Positions 48,301 to 56,257 of a stretch of DNA of 64,000 nt are shown piece after piece. The position numbers and the translations under genes were made by a program. The stretch comes from Listeria monocytogenes (GTDB taxonomy: Bacteria > Bacillota > Bacilli > Lactobacillales > Listeriaceae). The DNA lies in assembly GCF_013282665.1 (NCBI RefSeq), contig NZ_CP054041.1:496001-560000 (forward strand), given 5' to 3'. Each line of letters starts with the position of its first letter. Positions within the stretch are counted from its first letter, which is position 1. The notes below the pieces were generated by a model. That model did not search any database and was not told the DNA's origin. It worked only from the letters and a program-made list of their open reading frames with translations.

Positions 48301-50999
48301 GCTCCTGTTATGCCTCCGTCTACTATATCCGTAATGGTTGGGTTCGTCACTATCCGTTTATCTGTAATATCAGTAAGTTTTAGTTTCCAATTTATTTTAT
48401 TATTGTAGGACATATCAATCTGACCTGTTTTGGAAATCGGTGAGTAACTTTCAAAAATAAATGCTTCTGCTTCGTACTCTTTTTGATTTTTACCATCATC
48501 AGAAACGATTGCTACATTTTTGACTGACTCAGAAAAATACCACTTATTATCTGGAGTTGTTTTGTATTTAACAAAAACTTGTGATTTTCCAATATCTCCA
48601 AATTCTAGATGTATTTTCTTATCTGTTGTTTCAATTTTCGTTGGGTAATTTTTATCGCCTTCTTTTACTAAATTCCCAGTAGAAGCAAGTGGTACATTTA
48701 GATTAACTAGTTCGTTTGGACCGCCCACTCTTCTAAATTCTAAAGAGCCTTCCACATAAGAAGTCCCTTCCACCATCTCATCATCAAAAATGAGATTTTC
48801 GAAGTCTAAATTCATTGCATTCAAAGAGACAATCCAATCAATTGTACCTGTCTCATAATTCCACGTGCCATATTTAGCTCCATTTTGCGAAATCTTACTA
48901 TCTACTTCTAAGGAAGCTTTTTTTGTATCAGAGTAATGTGTTATATAGCCATCATAGTATGAAATATATGCTTTGTTATCAAGCGTTTGGGCACCATTTG
49001 ATAAGTCAATCTTCGTAACAAGCTTTACTTCAATTTCTTTATCTGTTGTCGCATAGTTACCAATCAGTTGAATTTTAAAACCTGCTGGTGTAGCTGTATC
49101 AGTGATTGTATAGTCAACATCTTTTACAAGCTTCACTTTGTCCGTTTCAGTTGTATAAGCATAAACATCAAGGTTATCTAAACTTTTTACACCCGTAGAA
49201 AATTCATCAATAATTATCATATCACTCATTTTTATTCTCTCTGTGTTCGCTGTGATTGTCCACGACATTAAATTATTAAAGTAGTCTACCGTTCCACTTT
49301 CTTTTTTTACTAAGCTAGGTTCAAAGGATAATTTTTCTGTGGCTTTGACGCCTTTCTCATCTGTAACTTCATTAATAATATCACGAGGACTAAAATCAGT
49401 TACTTTCGTAGCATACGTAATTTGATATGCTTTTTTGTCTGTATTTTTATATGTTGTTTCAAAACTTCCATTAGTTGCAACAGATGGCGTTGTCCAATTA
49501 CTTGACGCATCTATATCCCCAACAATCGCCTGTCCAGTAGTAGGCGAGAACGTCACCTCTCTAATTTTAAGTGAATTGTCCACATAATTTATGCCGTTAT
49601 CTGTTAAAACATCTGTTAAAACGGTGTTTGGCGTTAATTCTGCTTGGTCGTAGTTTACGTTAATTGCCCAATCAATGGTTTGTGTTTTGGCGTTATAAAT
49701 AGCTTTTTTCTCTAAATGTTTAAATTTAACTATTCTTGCTTCAACAGTTGCTAGCCCTACCGACAAAATCTTTGAATCACCAACAGTTTGAGCTCTGGAA
49801 ACTAATGAAACAAGAGACTCCTTAGTAGTATTAATAACACGCGTATATGTTACTTCATAGCCTTTTCCATCTAAACCATTAGTTAATTTAATTATTAGTT
49901 CTGAGTCTGTATGCTCTACTGTATAATCTTTACCTTCTTCTAATAATTGTTTACCTCCTATAAATGCTCCTCTAGCACTAACATCACTTGCATAAACTTT
50001 TACCGTACTTTTATCAATTTTTGTATCGCCGTCGTAAGTAAAGTCAGCGAGTCTAAGTTCTCCTACTGAGTTTGTTTCTTTAGTTAAATTTAGCTTAGCT
50101 GTAACAAATGCTTTTTCCGGGTTAATTTTACTCGGATGTAATTTTAAATCCACTGTGGAAGCATAGTCTACTAAAGGAATAACCTCGTATTCGTAAACAG
50201 TATCTCCACCCGCAGTAGCAAAAATAGCTTTTTGACTCGTTTGCTCTGTTTCTGAAAAAGACCTAAAGACGGTAGTTATGCTAACATCATAACTTCCTTC
50301 TTGTACACCATCTTTTAAGATTTTAATGGTTAGTTCTCTTGTAGCTGCATCGAACGACCATTCTGCTTCTGTTGAAGGTAAAAAATCACCATTTAAATCT
50401 GTGGAACCAAAGTTAAAATCATCTGGCAAAATTGTTTTAAAAGTATCTCCGGCCTTATAATTTTTTCCGGTAAAAGAGAAATTCATATTTAAAATAACCC
50501 CACCGCCATTTTTCACTCTGTCACCTTGGTTTATTTTAGTTCCATTCCCATCTTGAAGCTCCACTTTCGTAAAGATATTATCTGAAATGGTTGCTTTTAA
50601 ATTTGTCTTTCTGATAGATTTATTTTTGGTTGAAATAGATGTGATTAATTCCTCTTTATCTTTTAAAGCGATATTATAGGTGTTCTCATCTATTGCATAA
50701 CCTTCTGGTGCCTTTTTTTCTTTAACTCGATATTCCCCTTCTTCCATTGAATCCTCAACTACTATTCCATTATTTTTAATGGAAAGTTCTTTAATTTCTC
50801 CCGTTTGTACATTTTCTATCTCAAAAATAGAACCACTTATGTTTTCTTTCGTATCTTTATCTATTTTAACGATTTTAAGTGATGGCTTTGATTCTTTTAC
50901 ATCTATTACTGCTGCAAAAACCGTTGAAATATTTTGAAAAACAACTAAACCAATAACCATCATAATTAGCAATTTCTTCCACATTTTAAACTTCTTCAC
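45366..50999 (-). CDS. LPXTG surface adhesin with eight C-terminal SpaA repeats
   Basis: 1877 residues, cell-wall anchored. Signal peptide (1-29, ends VFA). One SpaA/Cna-B domain (about 40-120), then a collagen-binding/isopeptide-type adhesive region (about 140-990) made of several related blocks opening with a K-x-G-x-I/V-D-Y/W-x-N-x(4)-W-like pattern. Eight tandem SpaA domains of about 92 residues follow (about 998-1743, GAEFELQ and APTGYQLD cores). A MucBP domain (VKVAHTDTEGNHLV) and anchor LPSTGDKAP, helix and RRVNK complete it. GTG start with GGAGG 11 nt upstream. SrtA substrate by motif. Paralogous to the next gene. Confidence 0.9.
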   Translation of the reverse strand: MKKFKMWKKLLIMMVIGLVVFQNISTVFAAVIDVKESKPSLKIVKIDKDTKENISGSIFEIENVQTGEIKELSIKNNGIVVEDSMEEGEYRVKEKKAPEGYAIDENTYNIALKDKEELITSISTKNKSIRKTNLKATISDNIFTKVELQDGNGTKINQGDRVKNGGGVILNMNFSFTGKNYKAGDTFKTILPDDFNFGSTDLNGDFLPSTEAEWSFDAATRELTIKILKDGVQEGSYDVSITTVFRSFSETEQTSQKAIFATAGGDTVYEYEVIPLVDYASTVDLKLHPSKINPEKAFVTAKLNLTKETNSVGELRLADFTYDGDTKIDKSTVKVYASDVSARGAFIGGKQLLEEGKDYTVEHTDSELIIKLTNGLDGKGYEVTYTRVINTTKESLVSLVSRAQTVGDSKILSVGLATVEARIVKFKHLEKKAIYNAKTQTIDWAINVNYDQAELTPNTVLTDVLTDNGINYVDNSLKIREVTFSPTTGQAIVGDIDASSNWTTPSVATNGSFETTYKNTDKKAYQITYATKVTDFSPRDIINEVTDEKGVKATEKLSFEPSLVKKESGTVDYFNNLMSWTITANTERIKMSDMIIIDEFSTGVKSLDNLDVYAYTTETDKVKLVKDVDYTITDTATPAGFKIQLIGNYATTDKEIEVKLVTKIDLSNGAQTLDNKAYISYYDGYITHYSDTKKASLEVDSKISQNGAKYGTWNYETGTIDWIVSLNAMNLDFENLIFDDEMVEGTSYVEGSLEFRRVGGPNELVNLNVPLASTGNLVKEGDKNYPTKIETTDKKIHLEFGDIGKSQVFVKYKTTPDNKWYFSESVKNVAIVSDDGKNQKEYEAEAFIFESYSPISKTGQIDMSYNNKINWKLKLTDITDKRIVTNPTITDIVDGGITGAKIVKNSFKVIDTKTGELIDSKYYDITFTDNGFTVQFKNYTATSPIEVTYDTISLISGPVKNTVSVDAKDYGNLSVQSRTATNTVSPNFTMGSGSGIDTMGSIEITKVDKADPTKKLEGAKFQLYTLDGKKSGQEATTDSEGKIVFDSIQAGKYKLVETEAPTGYTISEELKNGKEVTVTSDGLTSEYTVENPQKTGSVILTKVDNFTKAALAGAEFELQKNDGTKIKEGLETNATGELTVGDLEPGNYQFIEKKAPTGYQLDEAPLEFTIEFNQSEPATVTKENTAKTGTVELNKKASGTSKQLQGAEFKLEDDAGKVLKEKLATDASGKLEIKDLAPGDYRLIETKAPTGYQLDATPTPFTIIFNQAEKVSVTKENTAKTGGVILTKKDDKTNATLSGATFELQTTAGAKLQENLVTNAEGQVEITNLAPGNYQFVETSAPTGYELDTTPVPFTITFNQSENVNVTKTNKAKSGSVVLTKQDNVTKAGLAGAEFELQDSTGAKLRENLITNTTGKLELTNLAPGDYQLAEIAAPTGYVLDATPVTFTVEFNQTELLNLTKENTAKTGSVILTKQDSLTKQTLADAEFELQNEAGTKLQENLVTNADGEIEIVNLAPGNYQLVETKAPTGYQLDKAPVRFTIVFNQTEKLAISKENIAKTGSVILTKVDGSSKEKLAGAEFELRNATGTKVGGNFVTDADGKLVIADLAPGEYSLVETKAPTGYQLDNTPILFAIEFNQVKPKTVTKENRAKTGDVILTKVDAKTNKGLAGAKFELQTKQGQILKTGLTTGINGELKVTNLEPGEYCFVETEAPMNYELDRTKIEFTIVFNQISPVPVTKTNKLKVGLVKVAHTDTEGNHLVNPENYTGDIGEKYETESKEFAGYQLVGNPINKVGTFAEGTQKVTFIYEKIKDPIMFNQAKPINATSPIAAIEKPATVMKKAKRLPSTGDKAPFKNVVSGLFISAIGIFVLRRVNK
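45770..48005 (-). repeat. Eight tandem SpaA-domain coding repeats
   Basis: Units of about 276 bp (92 codons) in phase. The translated units are 45-70 percent alike by eye, each starting TGSVILTK or variant and ending VTKENTAK or variant. First unit is the most divergent. The neighbouring paralogue carries five. Confidence 0.88.
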
Positions 51000-51036
51000 T
51001 ACCTTGATGTCCTCCTCTGTTGCAATTATTATCTGT

Positions 51037-51048
51037 GTAACGTGTTAC
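51037..51048. promoter_or_regulatory. Palindrome in the LPXTG-1 leader
   Basis: GTAAC-GT-GTTAC, 12-bp perfect inverted repeat about 40 nt upstream of the start codon. A TACAAT -10 candidate lies just upstream on the minus strand. Confidence 0.35.
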
Positions 51049-51195
51049 CTATTGGTTGAATTGTATCAAAAACAACTAGAAAATACAGTTGGCTATAAAG
51101 CTTAAAAAATGGATTTTTATCTATTTCTATGACTATTTAGTGAACAAGTACGCTAATTCTATAGGGCGAAATACTTTTTTGTTAAAATAGGTAAT

Positions 51196-51232
51196 AAAAA
51201 TGCGCTATCCTTTGAGCGGATAGCGCATTTTT
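51196..51232 (-). terminator. Terminator between the two paralogous LPXTG genes
   Basis: AAAAATGCGCTATCC/GGATAGCGCATTTTT, 15-bp perfect stem with 7-nt loop; the T-run lies on the minus strand too. It separates the two surface-protein genes into different transcripts. Confidence 0.9.
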
Positions 51233-54200
51233 TTAATCATTTACTTTTTTTGATTTTCTTAGTAAGAACCAACCAACTACGCTAGCAATTAATCCAGTGA
51301 AGATGATTCCATATGGAGACGCATCTCCTGTTGAAGGAAGACTTGTTGTTACTGTTGGTTTCTTCGCGGGGTCTAACGGTTTAGTTGGTTTTACCGGTGT
51401 GACTGGTTTACCTGGATTTACCACGATTGGCGTTTTGCTTTTCTCATATACAAAGGTCACTTTTTGATCCGTTTCTTTAAATATGCCTTCTTTATTCGTA
51501 GGTTGTTTTGTTAATTTGTAACCTTTAATATCTTTTTCTTTCGTTGCGTATTTATCGCCAACGATACCAGTATGAATTTCTCTCTCTGCTAATACATTAC
51601 CTTTTGTATCAACAAATTCTGCGATAACTTTACCGCTCACAACTGTTTTTAGATTCGTTTTTGTTACTTGTAAAGTTTCATTTTGATCAAATGCAATTTT
51701 TACATCAACTGGAACTGTATCTAGTTCATAACCAGCTGGTGCTTTTGTTTCGATTAATTGATAATCGCCAGGTACTAAATTAGTTATTTCTAGTTTCCCA
51801 GATGCATCTGTAGTCAGGTTTTCTGTAACATTATTATTTTCATCTACTAGTTTGAACGTTGCATTTGCAAGAGGCGCTTTTGTTTCAGCATCTGTTTTCG
51901 TTAATACAACTGAACCAGTAGACATCGTATTTGTTTTAGTAACTTGAACTGGCGCTTGTTGGTTGAACGCAATAGTGAACTCTACTGGTGTAGCATCTAA
52001 TTCATAACCTGTTGGAGCTTTCATTTCGACTAATTGATAGTCTCCTGGTGCCAAATCATCAATTTGTAGTTGTCCATTTGCTTCAGTCACTACTCGTTCT
52101 TTCAAACTTACCCCTAGTTTTGTTTGTAGCTCAAATTCTGCTCCTGCTAAATTACTTCTTGATTTGCTATCTAGCTTAGTCAGAACAACACTACCCGTTT
52201 TCGCAACATTTTCTTTAGTTACATTTACTGCAGTCGCTTGGTTAAATTCGATGGTAAAAGTAACCGGAGTTGCATCCAATTCATAGCCTGTTGGTGCTTT
52301 TGTTTCAACGAATTTGTAATCCCCTGGCGCTAAATCTGTTACTTCTAGCTTCCCATCTGCATTCGTTGTTAGATTAGCTTTTACTTTAGTTCCAGCGGCG
52401 TTTTGTAATTCAAATTCTGCTCCAGATAAAGTAGTTTTTGATACGCTATCTTCTTTCGTTAGAACTACACTACCAGTTTTTGCTGTATTTTCTTTTGTGA
52501 CAACTACAGCTGCTTCTTGGTTAAATTCAATCGTAAATTTCGTTGGCGCTCCATCCAAAATATAGCCTGTTGGCGCTTTTGTTTCTACAAATTGATAATC
52601 GCCTGGCGCCAAGTCTGTTACTTCGATTTTACCCTCTGTATTAGATACTAAGTTTTCAGCGACTTTTGTACCGTCTGCATTTTGCAATTCGAATTCCGCA
52701 CCTGCGAGAGCATCTTTCGTTACACTATCTTCTTTTAAAAGGACCGCACTACCAGTTTGCTCTGTGTTTTCAATTGTAATACTTGTAGCTGTATCAGCGG
52801 TAACCGTGATTTCTTTACCATCTTTATATTCGTCACTAATCGTATAACCTGTTGGTGCTTCTGTCTCAACTAGCTTATATTTCCCAGATTGAAGACCATC
52901 CATCACGATTTTCCCGTCCGAATCTGTTGTTGCCTCTTGCCCCGCTTTGTCACCTTCAAGTGTATAAAGTTGGAATTTGGCTCCTTCTAGTTTTTTCGAA
53001 TTATCCTTTTTATCAACTTTGATAATTTCAAGTGAACCAATTGTCGCCGTCCCACTACCACTACCAATAGTGAAGGCAGGCGATATACTTGTTGTTCTTG
53101 ATTTATATGTCATTGGTAAATTACCGTAGTCAGGAGAAGCAGTTGTTGCTGTGTTACTAACAAGTCCAGACATCAAGCTGATTGTACTATAGGTTACTTT
53201 AATTGGTGCAGTTGCTTTATAATCTTTGAATTGGATAGTGAAATCATTGTCTGTGTAAGTGATGTCATAGTATTTTGAGTCAATATCTTCACCCGTCGTT
53301 TCATTTATTACTTTAAAGCTACTTTTTACTACTTGTGCTCCAGTTGCTCCAGTTTTCATTGTATCGGTAATTGTTGGATTGTTGATAGGACGATCTGCTG
53401 AGATATTGTTAAGTGTAACAACCCAGTTAACTTTATTATCAAAAGATGGATCAATCGAAGCCGTTTTTGTCATCGCATTAAAAAGTTTGCTTGCGAATGC
53501 TTGGTAACTGTAAGATTTTTCACCTACTCCATTATCACTCACTTTCGCAGTGTTTTGTACATAAGAGTAGTAATACCAGTTTTCGTTTGGTTTAGTACTG
53601 TATTTAATAAATACGCGTGAATTATCTAAGTTAGCAAATTCTAAATGTAATTTATTCCCAGTTGTATCGACTTTTGTTGGATAGTTTTTATCACCTGTTT
53701 TGGCTATTGTTCCAACAGAGTTAAGTGGGATATATAGGTTCATCATCTCACTTGTAGAAGCCACATTACGATATTGTAGTGAGCCTTCTACGTATGTTAA
53801 TCCCGTTGGAATTGCATCATCAAAAATCAGATTATCATAATTTTTTGCCATTGCGTTGACGGATACAATCCAATCAATGTTCCCAGTAGTGGAGTTGTAT
53901 GCTCCGTACTTGCCACCATTGGTCATCATACCCGGATCTGGTGTCATCGAAGCAGTGACTTCATCAACATACTTGATAATTCCGCCATCGTAATAAGAAA
54001 TGGATGCCTTATTATCAATCGTTTTTGTTACGTCTGAAAGATCAATATCGGTGACAAAATCGACTACAATTTTTTTATCTGTAGAAGCATAATCGCCGAT
54101 AAGTTGTAAATAAAAACCAGCTGGTGTCACATCTTTATTCATCGTGTAATCTTTGCCTTCTGTTAATAATACACTATTTGTATTATCTGTATAGGCACGA

Positions 54201-56077
54201 ACTGTGTAGCTCTTAAGGGCTTTTACACCAGTAGAAAATTCATCTGTGATATTCAAATTCCCCATCTTAATTCTGTCAGAGTTGGCAGTGATTTTCCATG
54301 TCATTGTGTTATTAAAATAGTCAATTGTTCCAGCTTCTTTTTTCAATAAATCTGGTTGAATCGCAATCGTTGCGTCAGCGGAAACACCATTTTCATCTGT
54401 AATTTCATTTTTAATTTCACGATCACTAAAATCTGTGATTTTCGTGGAATAAGTGATTACATAGGCATTAGTGTTTGTGTCCTTATACGTTAAATTAAAA
54501 TTCCCATTTGCCGAGATTGCTGAAGTTGTCCAGTCACTTGAAGCATCCCCTCCAACGATCGGTGAGCCATTAGTTGCGTTAAATGTTACTCGTTTAATTT
54601 TAAGTGAATCTGCTACATAAGCGACATCGTTATCTGCTAAAACGTCCGTAAGCACTGTAGAAGGAGATAGTTCGTCTTGATCGTAGTTAAATTTAATTGT
54701 CCAATCAATACTTTGTGTTGAACCATTGTAACTAGCTTTTTTCTCCAAATGATTATAATTAGTCATCGTCAGGTAAACATAAGCGGAGTTAGTTGATAAT
54801 GTTCCTGCATCACCTACTGTGTATGCTTGTGTAGACATGTAAGAAAGTGAATCACTGGGTTTATTGATTGTGCGGTCATAGGTTACTTGGTAGCCTTTCC
54901 CAGCAAGTCCACCGTTTAACTTAACAGTTATCGAGGTTGCGGAATAAATTAACGTATAGTCTGTTCCTTCTTCTAGTAATTGTTTCGTACCTATGAAAGT
55001 TCCCCCAGCACTAACATCACTCGAATATACTTTGATGCTATCTTTATCAATAGTTGTCGTTCCACCGGAAGTATAATCAGTAAGCTTCAACTCACCCTTA
55101 ACATCTTTTTCTTTTGTTAAGTTAAATTTAGCATCTACTTGTCCCTTTGTCGGGTTTACTACCCCTGGATTTGCTGTAATTCCTACAGTTGTCGGGTAGT
55201 TGACTACTGGTACAACTTCAATTTGATAAACAGTATCTTTTCCTGCTGTTTTGAAAACAACTTCTTGTATCGTTTCTTCTGTTGAGGTAAATACTTTAAA
55301 AGCTGTACTGATATTCACATCATAATCGCCTTCTTGAATACCATCTTTTAAGAAAGTAATCGTAAGTTCACGTGTTGTTACATCAAGTGACCATTCTGCT
55401 TCTGTAGAAGGTAAGAAGTTACCACTTAAATTTTTGTTCCCGAAGTTGAAAGCATCTGGTAAAACAGTTGTAAATGTATCCCCTGCTTTATAATTTTTCC
55501 CTGAAAATGCAAAGTTCATGTTAAGCACAACACCGCTACCATTTTGAATCCGGTCCGAAGTGTTGATTTCATCGCCATTACCGTCTTTAAGTGTTACTTT
55601 GTTGAAAATATTGTCCGTAATAACTGATTTTAGATTTGCATTTTGTGTTGATTTTTTAATCGGTGTTGGTGTTGCTGCTTCTTTCGTTGTTTCTTCTTGC
55701 ACTTTTGCTGAAGCCGAAGTAATCACTTCTTCTTTTTCTGCTAAAGTTACACTGTATTCTTTTTCATCTAGTTCGTAGCCTTTTGCTGCAACTTTTTCTT
55801 TAACCAGATAATCACCAGGTAAAAGAGAATCCATTGTTGCCTCGCCATTTGCACCGATGGTTAAATCACTTGTTTCACTTGTTTCTTTATTCTTTATCTC
55901 AAATGTAGAACCATTGATTTTTTCTTTTGTATCTTTATCTTCTTTGATAATTTTTAATGTGGTGTTTGACGTTTCACTGTCTGTCATTGTTGCAAGTACA
56001 GGTGAAACATTTTGGAATACTAGTAAACTAATAACCATTGCAATAACTAGCTTCTTCCATTGTCTGATATTTTTCAC
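51233..56077 (-). CDS. LPXTG surface adhesin with five C-terminal SpaA repeats
   Basis: 1614 residues, close paralogue of the preceding protein along its length (signal peptide, N-terminal SpaA domain, TDNIFNKVTLKDGNGDEI adhesive region, MucBP, LPSTGDASP). The N-terminal linker has an extra ETTKEAATPTPIKK segment. C-terminal SpaA domains: five (about 1012-1477). A Pro/Lys-rich stalk (VKPTKPLDPAKKP) precedes the sorting signal, then RKSKK tail. GTG start with AGGAGG 10 nt upstream. Intramolecular Lys-Asn isopeptide bonds are expected in such domains (family knowledge). Confidence 0.9.
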   Translation of the reverse strand: MKNIRQWKKLVIAMVISLLVFQNVSPVLATMTDSETSNTTLKIIKEDKDTKEKINGSTFEIKNKETSETSDLTIGANGEATMDSLLPGDYLVKEKVAAKGYELDEKEYSVTLAEKEEVITSASAKVQEETTKEAATPTPIKKSTQNANLKSVITDNIFNKVTLKDGNGDEINTSDRIQNGSGVVLNMNFAFSGKNYKAGDTFTTVLPDAFNFGNKNLSGNFLPSTEAEWSLDVTTRELTITFLKDGIQEGDYDVNISTAFKVFTSTEETIQEVVFKTAGKDTVYQIEVVPVVNYPTTVGITANPGVVNPTKGQVDAKFNLTKEKDVKGELKLTDYTSGGTTTIDKDSIKVYSSDVSAGGTFIGTKQLLEEGTDYTLIYSATSITVKLNGGLAGKGYQVTYDRTINKPSDSLSYMSTQAYTVGDAGTLSTNSAYVYLTMTNYNHLEKKASYNGSTQSIDWTIKFNYDQDELSPSTVLTDVLADNDVAYVADSLKIKRVTFNATNGSPIVGGDASSDWTTSAISANGNFNLTYKDTNTNAYVITYSTKITDFSDREIKNEITDENGVSADATIAIQPDLLKKEAGTIDYFNNTMTWKITANSDRIKMGNLNITDEFSTGVKALKSYTVRAYTDNTNSVLLTEGKDYTMNKDVTPAGFYLQLIGDYASTDKKIVVDFVTDIDLSDVTKTIDNKASISYYDGGIIKYVDEVTASMTPDPGMMTNGGKYGAYNSTTGNIDWIVSVNAMAKNYDNLIFDDAIPTGLTYVEGSLQYRNVASTSEMMNLYIPLNSVGTIAKTGDKNYPTKVDTTGNKLHLEFANLDNSRVFIKYSTKPNENWYYYSYVQNTAKVSDNGVGEKSYSYQAFASKLFNAMTKTASIDPSFDNKVNWVVTLNNISADRPINNPTITDTMKTGATGAQVVKSSFKVINETTGEDIDSKYYDITYTDNDFTIQFKDYKATAPIKVTYSTISLMSGLVSNTATTASPDYGNLPMTYKSRTTSISPAFTIGSGSGTATIGSLEIIKVDKKDNSKKLEGAKFQLYTLEGDKAGQEATTDSDGKIVMDGLQSGKYKLVETEAPTGYTISDEYKDGKEITVTADTATSITIENTEQTGSAVLLKEDSVTKDALAGAEFELQNADGTKVAENLVSNTEGKIEVTDLAPGDYQFVETKAPTGYILDGAPTKFTIEFNQEAAVVVTKENTAKTGSVVLTKEDSVSKTTLSGAEFELQNAAGTKVKANLTTNADGKLEVTDLAPGDYKFVETKAPTGYELDATPVTFTIEFNQATAVNVTKENVAKTGSVVLTKLDSKSRSNLAGAEFELQTKLGVSLKERVVTEANGQLQIDDLAPGDYQLVEMKAPTGYELDATPVEFTIAFNQQAPVQVTKTNTMSTGSVVLTKTDAETKAPLANATFKLVDENNNVTENLTTDASGKLEITNLVPGDYQLIETKAPAGYELDTVPVDVKIAFDQNETLQVTKTNLKTVVSGKVIAEFVDTKGNVLAEREIHTGIVGDKYATKEKDIKGYKLTKQPTNKEGIFKETDQKVTFVYEKSKTPIVVNPGKPVTPVKPTKPLDPAKKPTVTTSLPSTGDASPYGIIFTGLIASVVGWFLLRKSKKVND
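51650..53040 (-). repeat. Five tandem SpaA-domain coding repeats
   Basis: Units of about 276 bp. Units 2-4 are most alike (LAGAEFELQ, LAPGDYQ, APTGYELDATPV cores). Unit 1 matches unit 1 of the paralogue better than its own neighbours, so the array expanded or shrank at internal units after gene duplication. Confidence 0.85.
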
Positions 56078-56129
56078 TGCGTTTTGTCCTCCTATAATCT
56101 ATTTCTAACTGTTGTTAAATCCCTTATAG

Positions 56130-56150
56130 ATTTGTTGATTTGCAACAAAT
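56130..56150. promoter_or_regulatory. Palindrome upstream of LPXTG-2
   Basis: ATTTGTTG-N5-CAACAAAT, 8-bp perfect arms, about 53 nt upstream of the start codon and next to a TATAAG -10-like word on the minus strand. Possible repressor site. Confidence 0.4.
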
Positions 56151-56257
56151 AAATGCACCCAATAATGACTTTTTGCGAAATCTAAAGTAATATGTGTCTT
56201 TTTAATAAGCAAAATGAATTGGAAACACTTTAAACACCTTTTAAAATACTTTTAATA

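Noticed and set aside
45770..53040. CRISPR-like or intergenic repeat array
   Set aside because: The repetition is in phase with codons, has a 276-bp unit and encodes SpaA domains.
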